From positions 116,811,996 through 116,875,995 of the forward strand of contig OX352774.1 in assembly GCA_947095535.1 (NCBI GenBank): a stretch of 64,000 bases of DNA. The letters are read 5' to 3'. The notes beneath the pieces are model-generated. The model worked only from the letters and a program-made list of their open reading frames with translations, did no database searches and was not told the DNA's origin. Within the stretch, counting starts at the first letter, position 1; each line of letters opens with the position of its first letter. Shown here in pieces: positions 25,031-38,887 of the stretch. Position numbers and translations under genes: made by a program. This DNA comes from Poecilobothrus nobilitatus. Its lineage: Eukaryota > Arthropoda > Insecta > Diptera > Dolichopodidae.

Positions 25031-26534
25031 AGCTTAACGTCGATTTAAATAGATCAAATAAATTTAAATAGATAGGTATAATATAATATATGGTTTCTTT
25101 GAATAAAGATCTGTTTATAGTTATCTCGACACTTTTTAATTTGTGACTAGCGAGATTTAAAAAGTTTCGTTTAACAGAATCATTTTTTAAAATCAACTTG
25201 GACATGCTCTATAATAGTTATGTGTGTTTTTATTTCTTTTATATCGAAGTATCGAATCTTTTATGTAGAAAGGGTAGAATTTTTTTTATTTTTTATAATA
25301 TTTCGATAAAATTCAATAATGGTATAAAACTTAACCGTTGTATATAGAAAAAAACACTTCTTTTATTTTTTATATTTCTTTTCTCTATATCAAAACTAGA
25401 TGAAAATTTATACGTATACATAATATGTATGTACCTATTTATATTTTTAAGTGTTTCATTTTTGGAACATTTTCCTAAATTGTGTTTTGAATTTTTCTTA
25501 AATAAAAATTTTTTTACTTATAAAAAAATATGTGTGCATGTGTGTTAACTTATTCAATCATAATATAGATGAGTCGTCAAGAAGTTGATTTAATCATCAA
25601 AATTAATTGAATATGATATTTTTAAAATTATTTTAGACAGTTTTTTTTTTTTTTTTTTTAAACAAATAGCAATTTTTAACTTCAAGATTTTTAGTTGTTT
25701 ATTATTTTGATAGTGTTTACCTTGACCTTATCAATTATCAGGGTAATGTGAAATATTAGAAATAAAGTAAAAAAAAAAAAAAACTTTTACAGATAATAAT
25801 TTCTTTAAAGTATTTTTTGACGACAACTCAAAAAGTATTAGTTTTAATAGTATGTATATTATAAAATATTTTTATCCTATAAATATATTATATATTTTTG
25901 TTAATTTTTTAAATTGAATTAAAAAAAAACTTGAAAAATATTATGCAATAATGAAATATTTATTAATTAATGACTGAAGTACTTTCTTTATTATTAATTT
26001 TAATGTAAGCATTAAGTACTAAAGTTTAAAAAAAAAAAAATAAAAAATGACGAATTATTTATTTTCAGATTGTAATAAAACTATTAAGAAAAATTACTTT
26101 AATATGAGTTTAATATTTAGTGTGTCACTAATAGTTTTAATGACTTTCACAATATAATGTCATTAATAAATTTTCTTAAAATTCACTTTGGTATGTTTTA
26201 TATATATGTATAGTGTAATAAATTAATTCTGATAATAATCAGTGTAACTAATCAATTAGTGTTATTGATAAAATATAATTAACTTTAGAATTTTCAACTA
26301 ATAGAGTCAGTTTATTGGGCTAATTTCCTTTTTGATTGATTAATTAAATAATTATATAATTCTTTTAATCATTTTCTCGTCTAAATTGTTGGAAATTTTT
26401 TCCAATACATACCATAATTGGAATATTTAGTTCATCATTAGTTCAGCAGCAGCATTTTAGCATATTGTTAATTCAATTTTATTTTTAATAAGACAAACCT
26501 TTTTTAATTAAAAACGGAGGAATAATTTAGTGGA

Positions 26535-27185
26535 CATTGTCAACTCTAGGATATCTGTATGAACTTAATATTCAAAAAAACTTGATCATCTTTTACAAGA
26601 TTTCAGATGTTTTAGTACCGATGTTAAGTACCGAGATATGTAAATTTTGGAGTTGTGTGACAGCTACCAGGACCTATTGCAGCAGCACAGCCAAAAATAC
26701 AGAACTTATTGCCATAAAATTTCATCATTTTTTATAAGATTTCAGATGCCTAGCTTCATAAACTTCCAAGATGTGACAGCTTCTTTAATCTGCTGCTGAA
26801 GCACAACCAAATTTTACATATATTGTTGGTATGTAACTGTACACCCTTTTTACAAAATTTCAGATAACTAATATAGGCTTCAATAAACACTGATTTATTT
26901 CAATATAAAGAAAAAAATTGTATTACAGCTAGTCGAACCCTCTGGCCGAAAACACTGGATTTAAATACCAAAACTAAAAATTTTGCAAAATTGACGTAAA
27001 AAACAATTTCAGACTCCTAGCTTCTTTATTTTTGAGTTATCGTACGGAAGGATAGACGTACATGGCTTAAACGACTAAGAATTTGATTCTGAGTTGATCC
27101 ATACACTTGAGCCAATATATAGTTCAACTCGGTTTCTCAAATATAATGGCAAATTTATTATATACCTTATACAGGTATACAAATT
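26535..27185 (-). repeat. Dispersed repeat family B, copy 2 (inverted)
   Basis: Read on the minus strand it starts with GTATACCTGTATAAGGTATA and contains ACATCGGTACTAAAACATCTG, GATGATCAAGTTTT and TATCCTAGAGTTGAC, as in copy 1 at 11570-12250. Divergence is moderate. The small open frame at 26537-26737 is repeat-derived and not preserved in copy 1. Confidence 0.7.
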
Positions 27186-27705
27186 ATTTAAGTACTCTTT
27201 ACAGGATTCAAAATCACGCTTTATTTGATCACTCTTGATATTTACAAATTTTTTCTAAAGTCAAAAGTGAATACATATTTTAATCCAAGGGAAATTCTCT
27301 TTTATAATTTAAATAATTCAAATTTAAGATCTATAATTCCAATATAAGACCTGTCTGCTAAGAAGGAATTTTCTTCAAAAATATCTTAGATTCACGGTAT
27401 AAAAAATATGTAGGTAATTAATAAACTAAAAAAGAAAATTTTTTTAAATAATTTTTATTTAATTTTTTTTTTAAAAGCTTTCATGTGTGATAAATCATTC
27501 CCCTCTTCGCTTGTTTGTTATTGTATTTTTTTATTAAACCAACCACAAACAAATTTTATTTTCAAAGTCGCAATGTCATTAAAAAATAAAAATCATCAGT
27601 CTGAATTTTTTATTCTATTTAAAATTTATTAAAAAAAAGAAAAAAAATTGGAAATAAGTGTGGAATCAATTTAAATGCAATAAATTTAAATACCAACAAG
27701 TATTT

Positions 27706-27976
27706 ATTTATTTATTTATATTAACATTACATACATAAATGTAATGCAATATTATTGAACCATCGGCTACCAAGTCCATTATAGGTTTTTTTTATACTAT
27801 TATTAAATTATATACTAATATTATTTATTTTGTTTATATTATATACTATATATTTACATTATATTTGGTCGTAAGGGGGGTATGTAAAGAAAAACACTTA
27901 CGACCTGTGCAGGGATCGAACCCACTCTCCTTCGGTTAATACGCCACGCGCCTACCCACAAAGCTATCGAAGCCCC
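27706..27976 (-). mobile_element. tRNA-derived SINE, intact, with 15-bp TSD
   Basis: On the minus strand the element starts AGGGGCTTCGATAGCTTTGT. It has a tRNA-like A box (GCTTTGTGGGTAGGCG), a B box GGGTTCGATCCCTGCACAGG, a GTCGTAAGTG block, an AT-rich body and a (TAAA)n tail. The 15-bp direct repeat TACCAACAAGTATTT sits at 27691-27705 and 27977-27991, a clear target-site duplication from L1-type retroposition. The body is close to the copy at 38350-38628, so both are fairly recent. It encodes no protein. Confidence 0.9.
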
Positions 27977-28044
27977 TACCAACAAGTATTTTTAATTAAA
28001 ATCCAAAATGTTTTATGCATTTATTGAAGCATGTACTTACATTA

Positions 28045-28315
28045 ATGTTATTTATTTATATCACATAGAATAAAATGCTAATTTTATTAAATTATTGATA
28101 TTACTAAACCATCGAAAGCCTATTATAGGTTGAATACTGAATTTGGTAGTATTTTGTATGTATGTATTTTATTGTGTATTCAGATTATATTTTGTAAACG
28201 AGGAATTTGTTAAGAAAAATAACTATTTCACTAAAAAACCTATGCCCTTGGATTTAAATCCTTACATCCTTCGTTAATAAGTCACTTGCTTAACCACTCG
28301 GCCACCAAGGTTCTC
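28045..28315 (-). mobile_element. Older tRNA-derived SINE copy
   Basis: On the minus strand it reads GAACCTTGGTGGCCGAGTGG (A box), a degraded B box (GATTTAAATCC), then the same body landmarks as the intact SINE: CCTATAATAGGCTTTCGATGG and the AATATCAATAATTT region. It lies about 70 bp from the intact SINE in the same orientation. It is more diverged, so it is an older insertion. Confidence 0.6.
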
Positions 28316-31300
28316 CCATCATCTAAAAGGTTAAGGAACTTTTATGAATAAAAATTCATAAAATTGCATACTTTATGGCGAAATTTAAAGTATTAAGATA
28401 CCATAATAGTACAACATCTGCATTCTAGTGATCCTTCTTTTATTGTAACTTTTATTTTTGTATTATTTTAGCCTTTATGATACTCGATAAATTTAAAATG
28501 TCTGTAGACTCTATATATATAAAAAAATATAGTCATCCTTAAAATGAATTGCAATTTGCAATTTTTTAAAATTATATTGGGCATAATGCCATATATCTGA
28601 AGAAACGTGGATGACTTAACTGAAAATAAAAAAATGTATTTAATAATATTTCATATATTTTCATTATAGTGGCGAGATAAAAGATTAATTATAACTTATA
28701 AATAAAGTAAAAGTATAATTTGCCAAATAATATACCGATGTCAATGATTTAAAATCTAAAATAATTTATGCTTAACCAATTACTAGGAAAACTGATTAAT
28801 AAATACAATATATATATATATATATCTTTAATATGTGATGATTATTGATTAATTGGTGACAAATTCAGAATATTATATAAAAAATATGTGGAAATATAAA
28901 AAGAAAAACAATTCATTTTAATTATGTCTTCTCAAACTGTGTTAAATAATGAAAATGTGCCAAATTTTATTTTTTTGCAATGCAACTATACAATTGACAA
29001 TCATCAACCGATCTCCATTACGAATCTGTGTATGTCTTTTAAAACAAAAGACAAAGTCTACTAAAGATGATAAAATCTTCTAAGAACAAGTCCTTGAATT
29101 TAGTTTTAGATTAATAAAAGCCTATATATTGTGAAAATTAAAATAGAGTACTCTCTCTTTGATCTTCTTTTGTTGCTCTGTCTATGTCTGTCTAAGAGAC
29201 TTGCTCTTGGACTTCCTTAAATTTTGAAAAAAAAAAAACATTTTATAGTTACAATATCTATAAGCTTATTTAGGTCGGTGATGAATTGAAAAATACTTTT
29301 GATATCAATTTTAAAATACTTTTGAATGGTAATAAATTTAATTTTGATAACGATTTTTGTTTTAAATGGGTTTTTAGTGTTGCATCAAAACATAGAATAA
29401 TAGTAAAAAAAAAATTTATATTTTTTGACTTTATTATACTACATATTTATTTACATCATACAATAATTATAATTTTTTATTTAATATTTGTTTTATTTTT
29501 TTTTATTTTTCAATAAATTTGTTTTTTTTTCTTTTTGTTTTCTTGTTTTTCAATTTGCATACTGCTGTTAATTAATTGTTCTATTTTATGAGACAATTTG
29601 ATTCACGTGTATCCATACTTAATTTTTTTTTTATTTTCAATTATTAATATATATGTATATGTACATCTATACATACATATATATTATTATTTATTCCTAT
29701 CATGTAAAGTAAATGACATTTAAAAATTAAATGACACTAAAATGACGTTAACAGAATTTTTTTTATTGACAATATATTTTATAGAATAACTTAATATTTT
29801 GCTGCATAGACTTAATTTATTTCAGTTTAATAAAATGTTATATTAAAAAAAAAAAAAAAAGAGATTTTAATTACATTTTAATTAATTTTTTATTTATTAT
29901 TTCGAAAAATTAACGTAAAATTTAAAATACATAGAATAATATTTTATTTAATTATCGTTAAAAAGAGATAACAAAACAATTAAGTTATTAACAATAAAAC
30001 AAGTGTTAAAGAGTTTAAAAAAAAAAATTAAGAGAAAGAGAAATTGAGAGAGATAGAAAGAATTTCCTTTTGTTATCTGTATGACTGTATAATAAAAATA
30101 ATATGTACATACAATAATAAGTGTGTATGTTTTTTATTAAATAAAATATAGTATGAAAGAATTTATTGTATTGTTTGTTTGTGAATTTTGTTATGCAAAA
30201 AAAAAAAAAAAAAAATTATAAAACTAGTGATAGTGACCTGTAAATTGTTCGTTGTTTTTTTTTTTCTTTATTCTTTAATTTTTAATATCCGTCTATGTAT
30301 GCTCTCATGAATGTATGAATGTTCAAATTTATTTTCACTATTTTATTTATTTTTATATACTTACATATATATTTATTCTTTCTTAGTTTTTTTTTATTAT
30401 TTATAATTTATATATATATATATATTTTTTTATTTAATGTACTTTTATTAAGTGTTTCCTTTAGAGTTGCCAAAATTTTTTAAAATTGATAGAATATACT
30501 CTATGTATATTTAAGTAATTTAGTTGTAGAAGTTTACGCGATGTAATTTCTTATTTAAAACTTTTTTTATTTTACATTTTAATTTTATTTTAATTATGAA
30601 TTATAATAATTCTTATTAATTCGCTAATTAAGTAAAATGTATTTCTTTATATAATGCCTAACTCCGGAAATAGAATGAAATTAACCATTAGATTTTGAAA
30701 GCTGATTGTTTTATTTGTTTGTCGTTCATATTTGAATAACGGTTAAAACGCTTATTATAACGTATATTGCATTTGAAGAAATTTGATAACTATATGTATT
30801 TCTTATAGCTGTATAAAAGCTAGACTACTTCCATTCTATATTGGTCTCTAATTCTATTCAGTATTATAGAATTTGGAGTTTGGGAATATGTACTTTTCAA
30901 TATGATAGCTACATTATAAATATATTTACAGTAATTTTCCCATATGAAAATAAAAACACGGTAACACTTATTATTGTTATCTTTTACATTTTTGTTTTTA
31001 TTTTAATAATTTTAGTGTATTGATTTTAGTACAAAATATTTCTCTTTCTCTTATTTTTGTTTTATGATTTTATTTGTGATTTTATTCTGTTATTTTATTT
31101 TATCAATTTATTAATTCAGTATTAAAGTTGACGTTGTTGTATAAAGTGTAGCGATCAGCTTTTTTTTTCACAGTGAATATAACAAGTCTTAAGTGAAATC
31201 TGATTTTCTTCATTCATTTGTGTTTTTTTTTATTTTGAATATTGTTAGTATTAAAACAATAAAATATTAATTTTTATTATTAAATTTATTCAAAATATGT

Positions 31301-32950
31301 ATATTGCAAAAGAAATAACAAAAAAGAATTTTATTTATATATTCTCATAAATATTTAATAGAAAAAAATATTATGATAATTTGAAATGTGTTAAAGTTAA
31401 AGAAAAGAAAATAAATATAATATTGATTTCGTGGCGAAGTTTAGAGATTTTCATTTTTTATGTTTTTAAATTATTTTTATGTAAATCTTTTTTTTTTTCT
31501 ATTAATAAATATTATGGGTTTTTTTTTTACTTATATTTTTTTAATGTGCTATTAAATAAAAAAAAATTTTATTTTTGCGAATTTAAAATTTTGGCTAATA
31601 AAAATGAAAAAAAAAAAAAAAAAAATGTTTTGAATAAATAACGGTAAAAAATAAAAAAATAAATCTTAAATTGTGCACAATATAAAAATACATAGTTATT
31701 CATAGTTTTATAATAGAAAATATAGATTAAAGATGGGATAAAATAACGGTTTCAAAAAAAAAAAAAAAACAAAACTAACTGAAATGAAAATAGTGTTTTA
31801 AAAAAAACTTATGCACATAAACATTTTTAAAATGTGTTGTTTTTTTTTTATTTTTATTAATATTGATAATTCTTTTTTCTTTATTCTTAATTTTTATTAA
31901 TTATTAACTAATTATTTAGTTACATATGTATTTAGTATAGTTTATCCAAACGCAAATAAATTTTATATAACTTTTATTTATTTTATTAATAACGGTACTT
32001 AGAAGTAAATAAGTTCTTAAAATATGTATGTATGTACATATCTACTTAGGTACATTAATTTTGTTTGAAGTGCTGGTTCTATACAAATATTTCAATTATT
32101 TTGTAACAGCTTGTTAAAATAAATATTTAATTGACATGGTTGAATTTTTTTTTTTTTTTTGTTTATATTTAACAGAACTTTTAAGAAGTGTTTTTTTATT
32201 TTTCTTTTAATCAATATTTTATCAATTACCAAACATATTATGCTTATTATTTTTTTTTTTGTGATGTTGTGTTTCAGTTATTTTCACTTTTAAGTTTAAT
32301 AAGAAGTATTCCATTATATAAACATATAACATATAAGTAATTATATGATACATATGTAACATATAGGTAATTTTTTTTTTATTGATTAAAAAAAAAAAAA
32401 AAAAAAAAAAAAACAAATTAGTATTTCATAATTAAAACAATTTATGTAAGAATTTTTATACATAGTGCATTTTCTTTGGTGGGTGTAGTAACCAGGAAAC
32501 CGACTACGTATAGGTAGTTGATCAATATTTATTTTTATATATTTTTTTTTGGTGGATAATTACTGAAAATTATTAAATTAAATAAAAAAAAATAAGATAT
32601 TTTAAATTGATTTGTTAAAAAAATCATTTATATATATATACAAAATTGGAAATTTTTCGGCCTCTTTTAAATTTTTTCGAACAAAATAAATATACAATTT
32701 AAATGACAACCCTACATACATACACATATATACGTATATATATTTTTAGCTTCACTTTCAGATAAGTTAAATAATGCTTAGGAAAATATTCAGGACTTTT
32801 CACAAAAAGATACTTAGATTTATTTTTGAGTAATCACAAGTTCTTGTGATGCCTCAGTACTTTTTTTTGAATTAGAATGATTTTATTAGTATACAGAATA
32901 TAAAACTTAGTAGAACTACTATCGATTTTATCTAATATTGTAGGTATATT

Positions 32951-33330
32951 CGCCTGTTTACACTGGTTGCATTATTCAGTTGCAACTTTTTCTTTCCCAC
33001 TTCCTCGCTTCTTCTTATAAAAAAAAAATTACAAATTAAAAACGACGAAAATGCGTAAAATTCCGAAAACCTTTATTCATTTTTGTTAACCAAAATTTAG
33101 CTGTTTTAGCTGCTACAAGTCATCAATACATGTAAAGCAACAATAAATAATTTTTAATTAGTAATTAGTAATTTTATCAGGTCAAAAAAATAAGTTATAA
33201 TATTAACGCACACATATAAAGTTGCAACAGCAAAATACAACATAATGTAAACGCGAGAGTTTTGTAGCACATACAAGAATGAATACATCATTGCATACAG
33301 AAATGTTAACAAGTGTAAACAGGGCCTATT
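32951..33330. mobile_element. Possible MITE with CCTGTTTACACT termini
   Basis: The left end CCTGTTTACACTGGTTGCAT and the inverse of the right end, CCTGTTTACACTTGTTAACA, agree at about 16 of 20 positions, the first 12 exactly. The interior contains a second GTTGCAAC-type inverted pair (GTTGCAACTT and AAGTTGCAAC). I cannot make out a target duplication. The length fits a hAT-type MITE. Confidence 0.5.
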
Positions 33331-34234
33331 ATATTAAAATTTTAGTACGTATATCTTGTTGTGTTTATAACCAAGTAAAAGAGCCTAACTATTGGGCTTT
33401 ATATTTATATTAATTTTTTTTTTTTGGTCCTAAGAAATTATTTAACCTTTTAGGAATTTAAAAAAAAAAATAAAGAACGAAAATCGTAGAAAGCAGAAAC
33501 AATTATTTATTCTTTTAACAAATTGCTGGGACACTATAAAAAATTTCAAAACTTATTTATTTAATATAAACAAAAAAACATCTTTAAGTAGCAAATTATG
33601 TGTATGTATGTATCTATTGTTGATATATTTGATATATACCTAATATAAGTGTAGTAAAGTAATTATTGATTAGAAATTGACTTTGTTTTTTTTTTTAATT
33701 TATTTAAGATAAATACAATATGACTCAAAAAAATAACAAGAAAATTATATTAATAAAATTCTTATATTTATTTATTTACTTAGTCAAAATAAATTGTTTT
33801 TATTTATAAAATAAATAAACAGATTGGTATATATATAAAATATTTATTTGATTCTATTTAAAAATTTAAAAATATTTTGCCGGTTTCTATTTATATTTGT
33901 ATAATTTATATTTAAAAGTTGATTTAAATTATTTCATGCTTTTTATTTTGATTAAAAACATTGACATCAATTAATTTATTTATTTTTTTTTTTTGGTAAT
34001 TAAAAATCAATAAAAAAAAATAGAAAAGATATAAAAGAATCTTTAGTAATGAGGTATGTAACCAATTTTAGAGTTAGATTCAAAATGAGGGAATTATCTT
34101 TTTACAGAATATTTTTATATTCATATATGGGAGATGCTAAATTAAAAAAGATTTAAGATTCTGTAAAAGGGTATAATCCTGATTTTACAACTAACCCTGA
34201 AATCCTCTCTTAAATATTTTATTTATATTCATAT

Positions 34235-34395
34235 GAAAAAAGTGGAATTTATGGTCATTTTATTTGAGACTTAACTTCCAACAAAAGATATGGTCAGAAT
34301 TTCCATGAAACTTAAGTCCATTTAAGAAGAAATTAGTTAGACATGGAACTAGACATGGAACTTATGTCCGTGCAAGTTAAGTCACCACTTTTTTA
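34235..34395. repeat. Diverged inverted and direct repeat cluster
   Basis: AAAAAAGTGG and GACTTAACTT on the left are mirrored by AAGTTAAGTC and CCACTTTTTT on the right. In between, AGACATGGAACT is duplicated in tandem. It could be an old foldback. No gene is visible. Confidence 0.35.
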
Positions 34396-34639
34396 GTAAC
34401 ACTGAATTATTTCATTAATAAAAAAGAAGGTTTTTGTTTTAATAATCAAATATTAAAACAATAAATTAATTAAAAATTAAATAAAATTAATATTAATTTT
34501 AAATGAATGTTAGAAAAGATAGAGACTGAAGAATCCAAAATCATTGATAATAATAGTATTTATTTAAATATTAACTAGGTATACATTAATTTTTAATAAA
34601 TTATATAGCTATGTACATTTTTTTTTGTGGCAAAGGTAT

Positions 34640-34800
34640 ATGGAAATTTCGAAAGACACCAATGAGATCATTATGTGAATTCTCTCTCTTTGGTTAGATC
34701 AAACGTCATTAACCAAACACCACCTCCCTTTTAAATCAAACATTAAGTTAGAACCTATGGTAAAATCTACTGTTTAGTTTGGGGATTGGGAAAATAGAAA
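34640..34800 (-). repeat. Dispersed repeat family C, inverted copy
   Basis: On the minus strand GATTTAAAAGGGAGGTGGTG, TTTGGTTAATGACG and GATCTAACC match AAAAGGGGGGTGGTTTTGAT, GATTAAAG and CCTAACACTATCC of copy 1. The distal half matches 24915-25030. Confidence 0.5.
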
Positions 34801-36599
34801 TAAAGGATAGGTATAAAGGACATATGGGAAGTTACTTACTTATGTAGTATTAAAAAGTTTAAAATATAGATTTATTTATTTTAACTATGTACCTATATAT
34901 GGTTTCAACATATCTAATGGTTATTTTTTTCTTTTTGTTATTAATAAAAGCCTTAGATTGTATTTAAATAATGATTATGATTCATTCATGGCATTAAAAA
35001 TAAGTTAAATACAATATACAAACACAAATACATATAAAAAGTTGTTGTTGAACTTATTAAATTTCATATACATAAGTGGGATTAAATATTTGAATGCCTG
35101 CTTATATTTAGTGAATACAAGAAAACCTCATTAGTGATAAATTTGAAAAAATAAATTAAAATGAAAAATTGTGTGCGACATTAATGAAAAAGAAAGGAGC
35201 GTGAAAATTCAAAAGAAAACAATTTTTCATAAATCATAGAAGATTAAAAAAAAAAAAAAATTTTCACATTTTAAATAGAAAATTTACGATGTTTGTTGCA
35301 AACAAAAATAATTAGAAAGAATGCAAAACAAAAAAAGAAGAAAAATAATTTTGATATTTGAATAATAAAAAAAAAAATTACGATATTTAAAGAATAATTT
35401 ACGATCTTTGTTATAATGATAGATATACATATTATAAAAGAATCATTTTGTTTTCGTAACGTTTATTTTTATTTTTGTTTTTTTTTTTTTTTTCAGAACA
35501 ATAAAAATAATTACGACATTATATCATTTCTCACTTTATTTCTGATTATACATAAATCATATTGTATATACGTATGTATATATGTATATAAAGTACACAT
35601 ATATAAAATTTTTCTTAAATTTAATGACTAATCAAAAAGTTTTCTCTTAACATTTTGTAATAGTTACGGGGGGCATTTGTATCATCCTTGTAATGTATCT
35701 ATGTGTATATTTCTTGTTATTATATTATTTATTTCATACATATTAAAATTTTCCTTTTTCTTAACAAATGAATAAATTGTTTATGGTTTATTGTTTTTGT
35801 TTTTATTTTTTTTTAAATTGTTTAAAAAGAAAATTCATCGAAATAAAAATTGTGAATTTATTGTAAACAAAAATGTTTTTTGAAACAACAACTGGACCAA
35901 TTCATTTTGTATATGCCAAAATTTTGTATATATATATATACAATGTATGTATATGTACACACAAGTAAAAAAAAAAAAAAACAAAATACATAATAAAGAT
36001 CGTAATAAATAAATATGTATTACTTGTAATTTGCTTTTAAATTTTTATTTTTTTTATAAATTTTAATTAGTTTGTTACAGAAATCGAACTTGAAAGGTTC
36101 ATTTAAAAAATAATTGAAAAAAATTTTTATTGTGCTAATTTTTTTTTTGTTTTTGAAAAAAAAAGATTTACAAAAAAAATTTTAATAATATTAAAAAAAA
36201 AGTTTAGAATAAAAGTTTATTTAAAAAGTTTGGTTTAAAAAAAAGTTATATTCGCTTAATTAATTATAAATAAGTGAGAGAAAAGTAATTTATTTTCGAA
36301 TTTAAATTTAAAATTTATTATAAAAATAATCTATAGGTTATTTGGTGTAAAATTATTCACTAAAATTTAAAACGAATAGGTTAATAATTGTTGATTTAAA
36401 GCCTGTAGTCATTAAAACTTAATTCTCTATTATATACCCTTTTTTTTTACATCTATTAATTCTTTTTAATGTAAACAAAAGTCTTCTATAACAAAAGATT
36501 ACCCTTTTTTTTCCAAAACTTTATATACAATTTTAACTTTACTCTTCTAAAAATGATTAAGAAAAAAGAAAAGTATGTGGATTCTTTGTGATCAGTGAA

Positions 36600-36912
36600 A
36601 GCACCAGTGGAACTACACTTTTTTTTATTTTAAATCCGTTATCTTGCATCAGAAGAATCAGAATTTCTTGATCTGCTTTTTTTTTTTTATGCTTTCAAAA
36701 GATCCTTTTTAGATTTTTTTTTTAGTTTTCTTTTCTTATCTTGTTTCTTATATCCACTTAAAAGTGGAACCAGTGGAACTACATTTTTTTTTTTTTTTTA
36801 AAACCGTTAAAATCTTATCTTGAAGCAGAAGATTCAGTATTTCTTGATCTGGTTTTTTTTTTTATTCTTTTAAAAGATCCTTTTCAGATTTTTTTTTTTA
36901 GTTTTCTATTAA
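36600..36912. repeat. Tandem duplication, about 163-bp period
   Basis: Both units carry, in order, AGTGGAACTACA, CCGTT, TATCTTG, CAGAAGA, TTTCTTGATCTG, AAAAGATCCTTTT, AGATTTTTTTTT and AGTTTTCT. Differences are few apart from homopolymer length, so the duplication is fairly young. Confidence 0.8.
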
Positions 36913-38349
36913 TGATTTTTTCTTTATCACTTTTATTTTACTTGAATATTGGCTTTAGAAAGTAGATATAAGGTAGTATTGTTGGTTTTTTTTTTTTTTG
37001 CGTTAATGTCTTTAAGTAAATTGTATACATAATTTATTTTTAAAATAATCGTATCGATTAATATTTCCTATAAAGTTAATTTTTGATAACATTTACAATA
37101 CTTGAAACTTGAAAGCCTTGCAAACCCAAAAAAAAAAAAAAAAAAAACAAAATAAAAAAATCCATGACATTCAAAATGAGCGATGACATTGACATACAAA
37201 GTTTCGAATCTTTTTTTCTGTTTTATTATTTTGAAAAGTTCAGTTTAATTTAAATATTTTTTTAATTCATCAGAGTAGATATTTTATTAATAAATTAATA
37301 CCGGTTATTAAATTTAAATACTAAGAAAAAAAAAAAAAACTTGTTTAACTAAAAGGTATATAGTGTAATCAGGTATATATGTATAGTCAAGTTGTCATAA
37401 AGTGTTAATTCGATGAAATAATGAAAAAATAATGCAAAAAAACTTGTTTAATAATCGATTATTATAGGTAATAATTTGGTTAAAACAAGATTTTCCATTA
37501 AAATAAAAAGAAATTATTTAATTATGTAACGAATAAAGTAATGGTTAAGAAAAAAGACGTTTTGAATTTCTTTCAATTAAAAATCAAAAGAAAAAAAAAA
37601 AGTGGGTAGCACTAAAAGAAAAAAAAAAAAAAAATATGGTCAGTATTTCACAAGTAAAAGAAAAACTTGTTTTAAAAGGAAAAATAAAAATAGTATAAAA
37701 CTTCCTATTCAATTGACACTGAAAAATATCAATTTTCAAGTTCCTGAATATACGTACAATGCAATTTATAAATTATTTGTGTCAACCATTTTACGAATAA
37801 TTTATTTCATTTCATGGTTTTTCTTTTTGAAAATTAATTTCAGTGTTAGTTAATTATAGTTAGTTTAGAGTCGTCTTCTTAAAATACAATTTAATACTTT
37901 TTTTTCTTCTTATTTTACCTTGAGATATTATTAAAGAACTCATTTATATTCAAATAATTCGCGTGTATTCAATCAAAAAAGTAACTATTGAGAAAAAAAA
38001 CATTTTATTGTATTTTTTGATTTAAAACATTAAATCATTTCCACCACCTTATGGTTTTACTATACTTTACGTTTTAAATAAATAAGTATAGAATTATTAT
38101 TCTACTTATTTATTAAATAAATTAATACTTAAGTACATATATGTAGCAACATAGGTTCATATCTGATAACTAAAATACCTAGTGAGATAATTTTATAAAT
38201 TTCGGTGCATATACATACGAACAAATGGTGTTCCTAGCCATTATAACAGCTATTTAATAAATATATAGAAGTTGTTTCGTTCTTCCAGTGGAAATGATTT
38301 AATTGTTTATGTTAAAATAATAGCATAAAATATAAATTTAAGTTATCTA

Positions 38350-38628
38350 GGGGCTTCGGTAGCCTAGTGGGTAGACGTGTGGCATATTAACCGAAGAAGT
38401 GTGGGTTCGATCCCTGCACAGGTCGTAAGTGTTTTTTTCTTTAATACCCCCCTTACGACCAAATATAATGTAAATATATAGTATATAATATAAACAAAAT
38501 ACATAATATTAGTATATAATTTAATAATAGTATAAAAACCTATAATGGCCTTTAGTAGCCGATGGTTCAATAATATTGCATTACATTTATGTATGTAATA
38601 TTAATATAAATAAATAAATAAATAAATA
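38350..38628 (+). mobile_element. tRNA-derived SINE, intact, with 10-bp TSD
   Basis: It starts GGGGCTTCGGTAGCCTAGTG and has a pol III A box TAGCCTAGTGG (38360-38370) and B box GGTTCGATCCC (38404-38414). A CAGGTCGTAAGTG block, a T-run, GGGGG-like ACCCCCCTTACGACC, an AT body and a (AAAT)n tail follow. AAGTTATCTA flanks it at 38340-38349 and 38629-38638. It nearly matches the inverted copy at 27706-27976. It would depend on a partner LINE for movement. It is not a functional tRNA gene, since the 3' half of the cloverleaf is missing. Confidence 0.9.
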
Positions 38629-38887
38629 AAGTTATCTAAAAGTATAAGTTTGACTTTACAGTTAAGTTCTATTAACTCACAGGAAATTTTTGTGAAGTTT
38701 TATATATAAAAATACTCAAAAATTTGAAATTTGATAGTTATCGTGTCTAGACTCTAGGCCTATTGACTAAAGAGTTCAGTATTGTTGAAGAACGAAACAA
38801 CAACATCCTATATTTATAATTCTATATTATTGTTCAGTTTTCATTTAAGAACTCTTGTGATGTTGTAAAAGTATGAGAATGAGCTGA

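Noticed and set aside
26537..26737. 66-codon open frame
   Set aside because: It is part of repeat family B copy 2 and has no preserved counterpart.
34099..34170. Short inverted pair TTTTTACAGAAT / ATTCTGTAAAAG as an element
   Set aside because: The arms are short, AT-rich and not accompanied by a target duplication; chance is sufficient.
38350..38430. tRNA gene
   Set aside because: A and B boxes are present, but the 3' half of the cloverleaf is absent and the segment has a SINE tail and target duplications.
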